Below are positions 21,856 to 32,500 of a stretch of DNA of 64,000 nt, piece after piece (positions within the stretch are counted from its first letter, which is position 1; every line of letters starts with the position of its first letter). Below the pieces are notes generated by a model, which had not been told where the DNA came from, did not search any database, and saw nothing but the letters and a program-made list of their open reading frames with translations. This DNA is from Blastomussa wellsi (lineage: Eukaryota > Cnidaria > Anthozoa > Scleractinia > Plerogyridae). Position numbers and translations under genes: made by a program. The DNA is taken from contig OX393568.1 of NCBI GenBank assembly GCA_947652115.1, forward strand, positions 13,240,242 to 13,304,241, in the 5' to 3' direction.

Positions 21856-21959
21856 CTGAGAATAAATAATAACATGCCATAAGAACTCAGCAACCAGTAT
21901 CAAATGATGGATTACTAAAGTAGACATCTTATGATATGTTGTAATAATTAGTGTAGTAT

Positions 21960-22720
21960 ACTATTGGGTTAGATACATTATGTCGGCATAATTTTGGGCA
22001 TAATGGCATAGTCAGAGCATTAAGATAATGCCGGCATAATGGCCAAGTTTATAACATAATTTTAGCATAATGCTATAAAATTAATATTTCCCTATTTTCA
22101 ATGAAAATGCGAGAAAAAATATCGAATTTGTCTCCTGTCTGATTATTCAGCCATTTCTGGACCATTTCTAAGGCTTGGTTACTGGTTTAGAGGCCTGGTT
22201 ACAGCATTATGTCAGGTTCATCAGACTTGGCCGTCATCCTTACAAGGCCTGGGTCAAATGTCGAGAAACGCCGAGAACAATGTCGATTAAAAAATGAATG
22301 TATATTTACTTACGAATCTCTCGATACTCGAAAGTCATTTAGTCTGTTTCTTACTGTCAAAACTATCTCAAAACTGAATCTGAAACACAGCGATAAATTC
22401 GAAATAGAAATTTAAACAATTAGCCTAGCTTCATGGTTCACGTTGTGCAGACAACGCAGAGTTTGGTCATTTCACGTTGTTGTTTTGCACAGGACGGCAA
22501 TATTAAACCTTTTGTTTAGCGACGTTCCCGTTGCCATTGTGGTTTTCTTAAACTCCCTAATCAGAGCATGGCAAGTCCCGAGGGAGATGTTGCGTTTTAA
22601 GCATTGGGGACTCGTTTGGGTGGTACCGTGGATTCAAGGGCGAAATTTCAGCCGTCATCACACGAGCATAATGGTCTGACACGAGCATAATTTTCGGCAT
22701 AATGGAACGATTTTTAGGGT
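21960..22720. repeat. Possible old element with gcataatgg motifs at both ends
   Basis: Inside the SLC6 intron 21856-24381. Motifs of the type cataatttt(g/c)ggcataatgg occur near 21,987 and 22,688 in the same orientation, with further 'cataat' repeats between. Could be direct terminal repeats of a decayed element. No coding content. Confidence 0.3.
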
Positions 22721-23048
22721 GACGCTAAAAAGTATATAGTGGTCAAATTTGCTAGCACAATGTAAACTATCTTTTATCTGTAAATGTTGTTTGTCAGAGA
22801 GTATATCAATCACATTTAACAATTGTAAATATTGTTGTTCCTTCCAAAAAGTGACCCCAGAGCTTACTTTCCATTGAAAAAACTAATAAGCCCCGTGTAT
22901 ATAGGCCCTTTCCAAAAGATTTGAATAATTGCCACTCCCCTGTTAACAAAAAGGTTATTTTTTAGACACATGCAACTATTTACCCACAGTCTGCAACAGC
23001 AGAATTATTATGCAAGCCATTTACAAGCGATTGTACGCATACGTGGTG

Positions 23049-23233
23049 TGTGGCTTCATAGTTCAGTTGGTAGAACATCACATCAGACTATTGCAGAGGT
23101 CATGGGTTCTTATCCGGTTGATGCCCTTATTTTTTCAGGCTTCTTTATTCCATTTGCTTTATAAATTGGAAATTCACTGCAATTATAATTTCTCACTTTC
23201 ACCAACATCCGCAGTTCATATATGAATTATTTC
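23049..23233 (+). repeat. tRNA-derived SINE
   Basis: The head reads like a tRNA: GTGGCTTCATAGTTCAGTTGG (A box) and GGGTTCTTATCC (B box), then the tail ttattttttcaggcttctt ... tgaattatttcata. The tail is shared with the copy at 25,830. Mutated box bases and lack of cloverleaf pairing argue against a functional tRNA gene. Confidence 0.65.
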
Positions 23234-24308
23234 ATATGCTTTACATCATTTCATAGAACAAATTCCTCATTGACAAGAACTAAATTAAACTAGCTCTGTT
23301 CGGGCCAGGACCCGCTGTGAAAGAGCATCACGACCCCCTGTGAGACTAGACTTGTAATGTGACCACCCTACTGGGGAGATATGTGGTGTTAATATCATGG
23401 GGTGCCAGAACATGTTCTTGTCGCTCGAAGAATTGTAGTCATTATTCGATGCGTGTAACTAGTTTTCGTCGGAGCATTAAATTGATTGTTTACCGTTGTC
23501 GAGAGCAAAAGCCCATCTTTAGTTAAGTTAATTCCAACTTCTACATCGTGTGAGGAACCCTAGGTTTATAAGCTTCCAGCTTCCATTGGGTTTCCCCGCC
23601 ACATTTTAATTGATTTTATATTGCAATTATATTAAGTTTTGATTGTAAATTGTTGTAAAATAACTTAATTTTACATAATATTATGGAAACTATTTCTTCT
23701 TAGATTGTTGTAAACTACTGTAATCTAATTGTTGCAAATAGTAATAGCAATAGTGATATTAATAGTAATAGAATAGTAATAAGAGTAATAGCAGTAGCAA
23801 TAATAAAAAAAATAATAATAAATATAATAATAGCCCTTTATTTAAAACTCAAATAAACTATTTGTACTAAATTTAGTGACAGTATTAAAGGCGAGGTGAC
23901 GAGAAAAGTTCAGCTTTGTAATCATGATAAGCCTTATTTACAAGGATAAATACTGGTAAAAATTCTACTAGTTTTTATAATTACTCTAATAAAAAAAGAT
24001 TAATAATAATAATAATTAATAACAAAACACTTTATTCAATTATTTACAATACTATTTACCTTCATCTTAAAACACAATACTAACGAAGTATTCTTTCTGA
24101 AAAATGATATCCTTTGTGCAAACAAATAAGAGAATTGTCAACAAGCTCGAATCTGCATTCTCGTTAATTTTCATTTACATATAAAAAGATGTAGAAAAAC
24201 AACAACAACAATAATAATAACAATAACAATAATCTCGTTAACCTTGATTTATATGCGAAAAGATGTAAAAAGCAATGAAAAGTAGCTAAAAATTTTAAAA
24301 GTTATAAT

Positions 24309-24341
<33 letters not shown>

Positions 24342-24381
24342 TACAATTATAATAAACACTAATCTTCTATGATTTACTCAC
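23234..24381. other. AT-rich SLC6 intron with short trinucleotide runs
   Basis: Includes degenerate (aat/gta)n runs at 23,740-23,830 and a cleaner (AAT)n run around 24,312-24,343. Nothing else recognised. Confidence 0.55.
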
Positions 24382-24484
24382 CATAGATCCAGCCAATAGC
24401 AACACTTTGAAACAGTGAGACCCACAAGAGTGCACTACCACTAGCAGAATAGAAGTCAAATAATTGGAATACATACATTCCACC
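24382..24484 (-). CDS. SLC6 transporter exon, TM9-TM10 region
   Basis: This 103-bp minus-strand exon reads [20 protein letters not shown] followed by [15 protein letters not shown]. The acceptor is ttgcag and the donor is gtgagt after a split glycine codon. 'GG.YVFQL.D.Y..SG' is a hallmark of the TM9-TM10 loop in SLC6 transporters. It is in frame with exon 50229-50366 (phase 0) on one side and 21755-21855 on the other. The intron upstream of it (24485-50228) is about 25.7 kb and packed with nested transposons. Confidence 0.9.
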
Positions 24485-25780
24485 CTGCAATAAAACAACA
24501 TGGTAGGCACTGGCGATTTTGATACAAGTTATTCCATCATCAAATAAAAACTAAGTTCATTAACTGTGATAAATTTATGACAGATATACAATAAACTGCT
24601 GATTGACTGTAGGCTCAAACAGGTTCCCAGTGAGGTTCGATCAAAAGGAATCAGAAGTTTGGTGATCTGGAAGTAGCTTGATTTTCTCACCAAATGATTT
24701 GTTTTACTGGTTATATGTCTGTATGCCGAGATATTGAAGGCAACATTTTGTTTCAAAAAATTCAGTCGTGGCTCACAGAGCTCTTTGATTTCCTTTTAAA
24801 ATTGGGGAACGCGGGTGGAAGTATCGCCATTAATTTTAGACAAACGTTACTTTCTTTTCTTGCATTGCTTCAAGTTTACATATTTTTAGAAATGATGTCA
24901 GTTGAGGCTGTAATATCTCAAATTTTTCAGCGAGGCGTGAGAAATTGATCCACAGGCATGAGAAGGTGTGAGATTGCAATTGAAGTTTTCGACCCACAGG
25001 CGTGCGACTCGAGGGAGTTGGCAGGTATAACGTTTAACCGTTTAATGTTTAACCGGATAGTTTAACTTATGTTTATTGTTGCAATGTATGATATACATCA
25101 AAACCTACAGGATAACAGCTTAAAGATTTTAGCTGACAGACTTTAAGTGCACCTAGCCCCTAACTTTTTGCTAAAATAAAGCTTATTGTTCTTCGACACA
25201 CTAAACGTTTTGGATTTGGTTGAATCCTTGATTTTCTGCACCCAGGGGAATTCCAGTCTACAGTAAATACCAATGTTTTGATTTGACATAATTGTAATTA
25301 TTATTGATCCAGGCATTCTGTACATAACTAGCAAGATTGAAACATCATTTGGAGGTTTTTGACTCAAAAGATATTAAACTTTATTTACTTTATTCTCAGT
25401 CATCCCAGACAAATAGGGCAACCCTAAAACCGGAATCCAGAATCTAGTTTTTTAGACACAGAATCTTATGATGGATGGTATATTCTGGTACAAATAAAAC
25501 ACCAACTTGACTTTTGGTAAAGATGATTTACTGTTTGTCGAAAATCTTGATGTTGATGTTGATAAGAATCTAAGGTGTGTATCTTGTATTGCAGGGTCGA
25601 CGTTTCCAAAACAATATTGCCACCTAGAAAACACTTTTAAATCCCTGGCACTCATATAAAAGTGATAAATGATTCGTTCTTTTCACATTATGTACGACAA
25701 TTTTCATAAAAAGTGTGTATACTGACTAATAACAGAGTACCGGTACGAATTTACCATTCTGTAAGTTTCATTGTTGTCGT
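24485..25780. other. SLC6 intron, unassigned part
   Basis: No gene or repeat end that I can support. Confidence 0.45.
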
Positions 25781-25784
25781 TTTT

Positions 25785-25936
25785 AACGAATTCTTGGTGC
25801 GATGCTTTACCAACTGAGCTACGAAACCCTGATTTTTTCAGGCTTCTTCTTTCTAATTGCTTAAATTGGAAATCAACTGCAATGACCATTCTTCACTTTC
25901 ATCTATATCTGCTGTTCAAATATGAATTATTTCTTG
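25785..25936. repeat. SINE copy with head in opposite orientation to its tail
   Basis: The tail (25828-25936: tttttcaggcttcttctt ... caaatatgaattatttc) matches the SINE at 23,126-23,233 in the same orientation. The adjoining A-box-like sequence (taccaactgagctacga, about 25808-25824) is on the minus strand. The switch falls at the palindromic ccctgattttttcagg stretch. Confidence 0.5.
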
Positions 25937-26169
25937 ATTGTAAGATATTCGGCAGTTCATGAAAAACACTCAAGCCATCACATATAAGCGTTAGATTTTT
26001 CTCAGCCGTTTATCATTTACGAAAGCAGGTCGGCATATGTTACAGAGATTATTGAGCAAACATCAATCCTAACTCAATTTATAATGGTAACTATTTGCTC
26101 TTGTGAGCCTAAGAAAGTGAATATGATCTGAGGAATGAGAAACATGAAATTATGTTAAGTAATAGGAAC

Positions 26170-26295
26170 TAACTTGAATTGGCATCAACAAGAACTCGGA
26201 AAAAATCCGAGTCCCAGATGGGATTTGAATCCACGACCCTCCGTGATCTAGTCGGACGCTCTAACCACTGAGCTACTGGAGACTCTATGGTGAGC
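26170..26295 (-). repeat. tRNA-derived SINE, minus strand
   Basis: Read on the minus strand: CCAGTAGCTCAGTGGTTAGA (A box) and GGATTCAAATCC (B box), followed by a short hairpin actcggattttttccgagt. The boxes are well preserved, so it could still bind TFIIIC. The hairpin tail and context fit a SINE better than a tRNA gene. Confidence 0.6.
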
Positions 26296-26644
26296 AAGGG
26301 TCAAATGTGGGTCTTGACTGGAGCTGCGTCGCGTTACTCAGTCAAATGTTGACATGCACACACAGCCATACAACTCTTAACTGCATCGCTTAAATTAGCT
26401 CTAAATTTAAAACACAGCGTAATGGTTCACGTATGCGTTAAAAACTTTAATGTTCTCCTGGCCAAATTCCTAGGATTCATACAGTACCTGGCCAAATTCA
26501 TGCCAAACATGGCTTGTGTGAGCTCCCCACTTAGACAACTACTGGAGAAGAAGTTGAGTGGCATTGGGAAAAGTAGCAAGAGGAAAGCTTCCAGAAGCTG
26601 AAGTTGATGGCTTCTAGTACATCTGTACTTGGTTAATATGATCC

Positions 26645-26770
<126 letters not shown>

Positions 26771-26818
26771 TGATAATGATAATGTCCCTCGGCACCCTAA
26801 AGATCCCCGCGTATTAGG

Positions 26819-26954
26819 TGTAGTATATGCCCATATTTGGTATTTCCTTATTTGGAAATGAACATGTGCTTGTAGAAGGGAAGCCATCTTGAATGTAGGA
26901 TTAAAGTCGTTGTGTTGTTAAAAACGTGTCTCTGATTGATCCGCATACGCTACA
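26819..26954 (+). repeat. 5' LTR of Gypsy-1
   Basis: 136 bp, TGTAG...CTACA, preceded by TSD ttagg and an (AAT)n run. Confidence 0.9.
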
Positions 26955-26956
26955 TT

Positions 26957-26969
26957 TGGCGACGAGGAT
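26957..26969 (+). promoter_or_regulatory. Primer binding site, tRNA-Ser(GCT)-type
   Basis: TGGCGACGAGGAT, 2 bp after the LTR, the same 13-mer as in Gypsy-2 and Gypsy-3. Confidence 0.75.
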
Positions 26970-27059
26970 AGCGGTTACATTAAGTGGTTTACCTTGTATC
27001 TCTCCCTTCGACTGCATTGGGGAACCGGCCACGTTAGCACAGCGCTGGGACAAGTGAAA

Positions 27060-28210
27060 CGATCAACAACTTTATTACGCGCTTGAAAAGTTTGGCGGAA
27101 CACTGTGACTATGGCGAAGAGGAAGATAATCAGGTGAGAGATATTTTGATTTCCCATGTAACTAACAAGGAGCTGAAGAGCAAATTCTACCGCGAAGAAA
27201 ACCTTAGCCTTTCCAGACTACTGGAAATCGTCAGCACCTATCACAATAAGGATCTAATGGTTCTTGTTAGCGAAGACACTGTGAATCGTACTTGGGAAGA
27301 CCGATGTAAAGGCGATAAAGGAACGAATAACAAGCAGCCAGGGCAGGGCAAATGTTGGAGATGTGCTAAGCCGGGTCACATGGCGAAAGATTGTGAAGTT
27401 TCCCGTAAACATGCCTGCAGCAAATATGGAAATCGTGGGCACATGGAGGTCTGTTGTCGTACGAAACATGATAAACAAGGCACGGGAAGAGGCGATAGCA
27501 GACGTCAAGGGAAATCTGGAAGAAAACGAGATGGCGTACGAAAGATCGGCGACCAGCCTGAACAAAGTAACGTGGAAGGAAGTGACACCGGTGAAAGCGA
27601 TGGATACTATGTCTTCAGTGCCTCAGATGGTGAGTCAAACACTTTACCTCTTATGATTGAAAACGAGCCTGTCAATGTCATCATAGACTCAGGTGCTACC
27701 TGCAACCTAATGTCTGAGCAATTGTTTGATAAAGTTTCCAAAGGAAAGCTAGAGTTGTGTAAGACTGACAGGAAAGTTTATGCTTATTCATCCCAGGAGC
27801 CCTAAAAGCTTAGTGGAAAATGCATGTTGAACATTTGTGTACCTGATACACAAACGTCGTTCAAGGCTGAGTTCTTTGTAATGTCAGGCACTGCAGACAC
27901 GTTGCTAGGCAGAAGTTCCTCTGAAGAATTAGGTGTCCTGAAAGTAGGTGTATTTGTAAATGCTTGTGAATCCAGAAACATAACTGATAAGAAGGCTGCC
28001 CTAAAGGCAAAGTTCCAACAGGTGTTTACTGGCCTTGGAAAATTAAAAAATTTCCAATTAAAGCTGCATCTAGATGAAAGTGTCACTCCGATTGCTCAAG
28101 CCTTTCGAAGAATTCCGTACAGCAGGAAACAAAAGGTTGTTGACAAATTGGAGGAACTTGAAGCACTCGATGTGATAGAGAAAGTGAATGGGCCTACAAT
28201 TTGGATTAAT
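27060..28210 (+). pseudogene. Gypsy-1 gag-protease and start of RT
   Basis: After ETINNFITRLKSLAEHCDYG-type gag sequence (from about 27,056) come two knuckles (CWRCAKPGHMAKDC and a degraded CSKYGNRGHMEVCC) and a retropepsin motif IIDSGATCNLMS. A stop at 27,803 follows. The next frame (27824-28210) continues with DTLLGRSSSEELGVL, the RT N-terminal FRRIPYSRKQKVVDKLEELE and GPTIWINPLG, where the BEL element begins. The bases before ETINNF read as the very start of gag and then jump, so several hundred bases of gag are missing at about 27,056. Confidence 0.82.
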
Positions 28211-28215
28211 CCCCT

Positions 28216-28360
28216 TGGAGCGGCCGATGACGTAATCGACTCGCCCCAGTTCCCGGCCATGTTTCCCATAGACTCTTGCGAGCGAGTTTTTGTAACCACG
28301 CCGTCGATCGAAGGAAAATAAACATGTCGAGTTTTTATGAGTTCTTATTTGGTCTTACCA
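28216..28360 (+). repeat. 5' LTR of the BEL/Pao element
   Basis: 145 bp. It differs from the 3' LTR by a c/g change in acgc(c/g)gtcg. Confidence 0.93.
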
Positions 28361-28364
28361 AAAT

Positions 28365-28391
28365 TGGTCCTATTCGAGCCGGATGATGAAC
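28365..28391 (+). promoter_or_regulatory. Primer binding site, tRNA-Tyr-like
   Basis: TGGTCCTATTCGAGCCGGA starts 4 bp after the LTR. It resembles the complement of the tRNA-Tyr 3' end (…CCGGCTCGAAGGACCA from known animal tRNA), with two extra bases. The first gag ATG (28383) overlaps the end of this site. Confidence 0.5.
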
Positions 28392-29519
28392 CTCCCGAAC
28401 GAGTGGCGTGTAGCGGACGAGTGCGTGATTTCCCCATTTCACTCCAGCGTGGACGTAACTCCAGAAGACTCAGTAAGTCAAGTTGCTAGACAGATCGAGT
28501 CGGGCAGTGTAAAGTCGAAGTCGTCTTCAACGTCAAACAGGAGAAGAGAAGCCAGGATAAAGGCGGCCGTCGCAAACCTTCAGGCGAAACAGTTGGCCGA
28601 ACGAGTAAAGAGAGACAATGAAGTACGCGAAGAGGAATTTCGGGAAGAGATGGCTCAAAGAGAATTAGAGTTGAAACTGGAATGTCGCAAACGGGAACTC
28701 GATCTGTTACGAAAGAAAAGGGAGAACGAAATAGCAGTCATATCTGCCCAAAATCAAGCAGAAGTAGCTCAGCTCGAGCATGAAATATTGGGACAAGAAT
28801 CTAGCGGCGAAAGGGACAAGAACGATCAAGTTAGCAAGGTCAGTAAAACGTCGCCATCTTTGAAACATTATTTAGTTCCCAGGCCTAACGCAGTTACTGA
28901 GTCTGAGAGTAAAGATTATTTTCAAAGTCCTTGTACTGAAGTAGAAGCTGGAATGACAATGGGATATGTTTCCCAAGAACACAAAGCAACAGTTTAAACA
29001 GACAGACAAGCTGTCATCTCGTATGAAAATACTCCAGTAAATGCAATTGCCAAGTCTTTACCAGCAAAGGTTTTAGAGTTTCATACAACTCATAGCAATG
29101 GCATCACCTCAGGAACAGTTAAGGCACCAGTTGCCAAATGCAGTGTATCCAATATGTTAAGTTCCAATACTACCCTTGGGTCAACTCAGCCAAACTCATC
29201 CAGTCAAGAAAGTAAATATTTGTTTCAAAGTACAGCCACCCCTGTCAGTTTAGTTGTAACCCCTCAAGTGTACACAGATTTCTCGTCGCCTGGTTATGTG
29301 GCTGTGTCCCAGCCTACACCTAAGCCATTTCACAATAGTAGTACATCTGCCCCTCTGACAACTTCAGTTATCTGGTCGACAACTCCTGGACCTGAAATTC
29401 ATCAAATGGACACTTCGTTGGCAGGGGTTACTAGTGTTACTTCAACACCAGCTGTCAGTTATACTCACCATGGCTACCCGACTTGGGCTCCTTGTAAGTC
29501 AAATTCCCATCTCCTCTAA
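28383..29519 (+). pseudogene. BEL gag N-terminal region
   Basis: Two stretches in the same frame (28383-28997 and 28998-29519) are separated by one TAA codon. The first contains a long charged coiled coil with heptads rich in E, R and K (residues ~55-145, e.g. AKQLAERVKRDNEVREEEFR). The second is Ser/Thr/Pro-rich. The frame ends at 29517-29519. The pol frame is open from 29498, so the two overlap by 22 bp with a shift of one base. Either gag is broken twice, or the stop and shift are used in expression. The first is more likely. Confidence 0.7.
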
Positions 29520-32500
29520 GCCACTCTCAGCCCTACACCATATCAGAGTGGGGTCCAGGCGCCCAAAGCACATCAACTCGTTATTTCAGCGGGGTCAATT
29601 TAACCCCTCGTCATCGCTCAGCTCAGGCATTCACAGTTCAGGAACCTGTAGATGCATTTATTGACCGGCTGAGAGATGGGCAAGAAACTGTTCTCCAGAC
29701 AAGCTTCAATAGTTCACAAACAGATCCAAGTATAGCTCTGTTGCGGGCACAAGAGCAACAGCGATTGCCTCCACTTGAGCTCTTCAAGTTCACGGGCAAG
29801 CCAATTGAGTGGCCAAAGTTTATCGAAAGATTTCGTGATCAAATACACAACAAAGGAACACTCACTGATTCAGATCGGATGGCCTATCTCTTTCAAAATC
29901 TGGACGGTGAAGCTAAGAAAGCAGTAGAAAGCTTGGGTGTCACAGGCCATAGTTATCCATCTGCCCTCAAGACACTGAAACGCCTATTTGGGAACCCCAA
30001 CAGTGTGGCATCAGCTTACCTGAAGAGCATGCTTAACAGTCCTTACGTACCTCCAAATGATAGGCAAGCGTTGCGTGACTACTACTATCAAGTGAAAGCC
30101 TGTACAACATGGTGCGTCAAGATGGGACAGTCTGCTATACTTCAAGCCCCAGAGTATCTCAGCAGAGCAACTATGCGATTACCCATGAGCCTCAGAGGGA
30201 GATGGTATGAACATATACATGGTCGCAGCGATAGTGCTACCCTGGTAGAGTTTGAGAAGTGGCTGCACAAGCGAGTAGACACATTGTTCAATCCCTTTGA
30301 AGATTTCATTTGTGAAGAGTGGAACAAGAGGCAAAGGCTTACAAGACCAAAGTCAAATCTTCAGTTGCATCCCTTTGCCACAATAACTGAGCATCCTTCT
30401 GAGGATCAGCCCAACAACAGTAGCCGCTTCAACCCTGACCCAGGCCAAGTCCGATTCAGCAAGAAAGAGGGTGGAAACAAGGTCCAGTCAACCGAGAATA
30501 AATGTGCTGTTTGCTCCGACAAGCACCGTGTTGCCTTCTGCCCAGGTTTTAGAGCCAAACCTTTGCAGGAAAGGAGAAAAATTGCATGGGATCGTCAACT
30601 TTGCTTTAATTGCTTGAAAGCAAACCACCGGGCCCAGGAATGCCCGAGCACGAAACGTTGTCTTAAGGAACACTGTGGACGACAACACCACACTCTCTTA
30701 CACGAAGACCGTCGAGCTGAAACGCGTACTGATAGTTTGGCCAACGCCCAAAGCAGCAATATTCAGCCACCTGCACCTCTACAACGAGATGCTCAACATT
30801 TGGAGCCCAGAGCAACTACATTACCTGTTGTTCCATCAGATGCACAGCGAAGTATCAATCAAGTTTGTGTTCAGCCTCTAAGAAAGGTCCTTCTTCAAAT
30901 TCTGCCAGTTCAGATCCATAGTAAGAAAGGTTTAGTCATCAACACATATGCTGTCCTTGATCCTGGAAGTGACTCAACCCTGATTAGAAAGGACCTGGCA
31001 GACCATCTTCAACTTGATGGTGAAACACACCAGCTTGGTTTGAACACAGTCGGTTCAGATGTTAAGACCCAGAACTTGAGCAGAGTTAGCTTTAGCCTGT
31101 CATCGAACGATCATCCGCAACCAGTGTTAGTACGTGGAGCGTGGGTCATTGACAAACTCAATATCCCATCTATCAAGGTGTCAAAGGAAAGGGCGATCCA
31201 ACGATGGAGTCATTTATCGGGTGTGGACCTTCCTGAACTTGAAGGTTGCGACGTGATGCTTCTCATTGGATCTGATACGGCTCACTTACTGATTCACCTC
31301 GAAGTCCGCCAAGGGCGATGGGATGAGCCCATCGCCATCAAGACTCCCCTGGGATGGACCCTGTTTGGAAATGTAGACAACGGACACTGTGACAGAATCA
31401 GTGCAAACTTCCTTGCAACTGATGAAGGAACCTCTTTGCAGCACCAGATTGAACGATTTTGGGAGATAGACTCGTATGCAACCAGCCAAACACCGTCTGA
31501 ATCTACCATGTCAGCTGAAGACAAGAGAGCACTGGCAATCTTGCAAAGCGGAACAGTGAAAGAAGAAAGTCATTACAAAACACCATTGTTGTGGGACCGT
31601 GAGCCAAACCTGCCCAACAACCGTTCTATGGCAGTTTCAAGACTACATTCCACTGAGAAGAAACTTTCGAAAGATCCAGAACTAGCAGAGAAGTACCAAG
31701 GAGTCATAAACGATTATGTCAGTAAAGGACACGCCAAAAAGTTGACACCTGAAGAGGCTAAGATAACAACTCCGAAAACGTGGTACCTACCACACCATGC
31801 AGTACTCAATCCTAACAAGCCCGGGAAGGTCCGAGTAGTTTTTGATGCTGCGTCAAAGTTTGATGGTGTTTCATTAAATAACAAGCTGCTCACTGGCCCT
31901 GACTTGTTAAATAATTTGGTGGGAATCCTCATCAGATTTCGTAGCGGAAAGATTGGCATCATGTCAGACGTAGAACAAATGTTTCATCAAGTCGGCGTAC
32001 GTGAAGAAGACAGGGACTCTCTGCGTTTCTTGTGGAGAGATTTGGACGAAACCAGAAGACCAGATGAATATCAAATGACTGTCCATGTGTTTGGAGCTGT
32101 TGACTCGCCCTGTTGCGCTAATTATGCATTGCAAAGAACTGCTCATGACCAGCAAGGAAAGTTCAGTGAAGATGCAATTCATGCAGTAAAGCGGAATTTT
32201 TACATGGATGACCTCTTGACGTCGAAACCAAACTCAGATGAAGCTACAAATCTAGTCAAGCAGCTGATAGAAATCCTAGCAACAGGGGGATTTCGTCTTA
32301 CGAAGTGGATGTCAAACAGCCGAGAAGTTCTGATGGCAATTCCTTCATCTGAAGTGGCGTGTAACACTGTTGATCTAGATCGAAATGAACTGCCACAAGA
32401 AAGAGCCCTGGGTGTCAAGTGGTGTGCCGAACAAGATCTCTTGTACCTGCGATCAGTGAAAAGTGGCTTTCCCAACACTAAACGAGGGATATTGAGCGTC

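Noticed and set aside
23049..23125. tRNA gene
   Set aside because: A/B boxes are mutated, stems do not pair well, and it continues into a tail shared with another SINE copy.
26205..26290. Functional tRNA gene on the minus strand
   Set aside because: Boxes are good, but it is followed by a SINE-like hairpin tail. Without a cloverleaf check I keep it as a SINE.
29494..29520. Mini-intron (gtaagt...ctaag) in the BEL gag-pol
   Set aside because: About 27 bp is too short for an animal intron. A simple frameshift is more likely.
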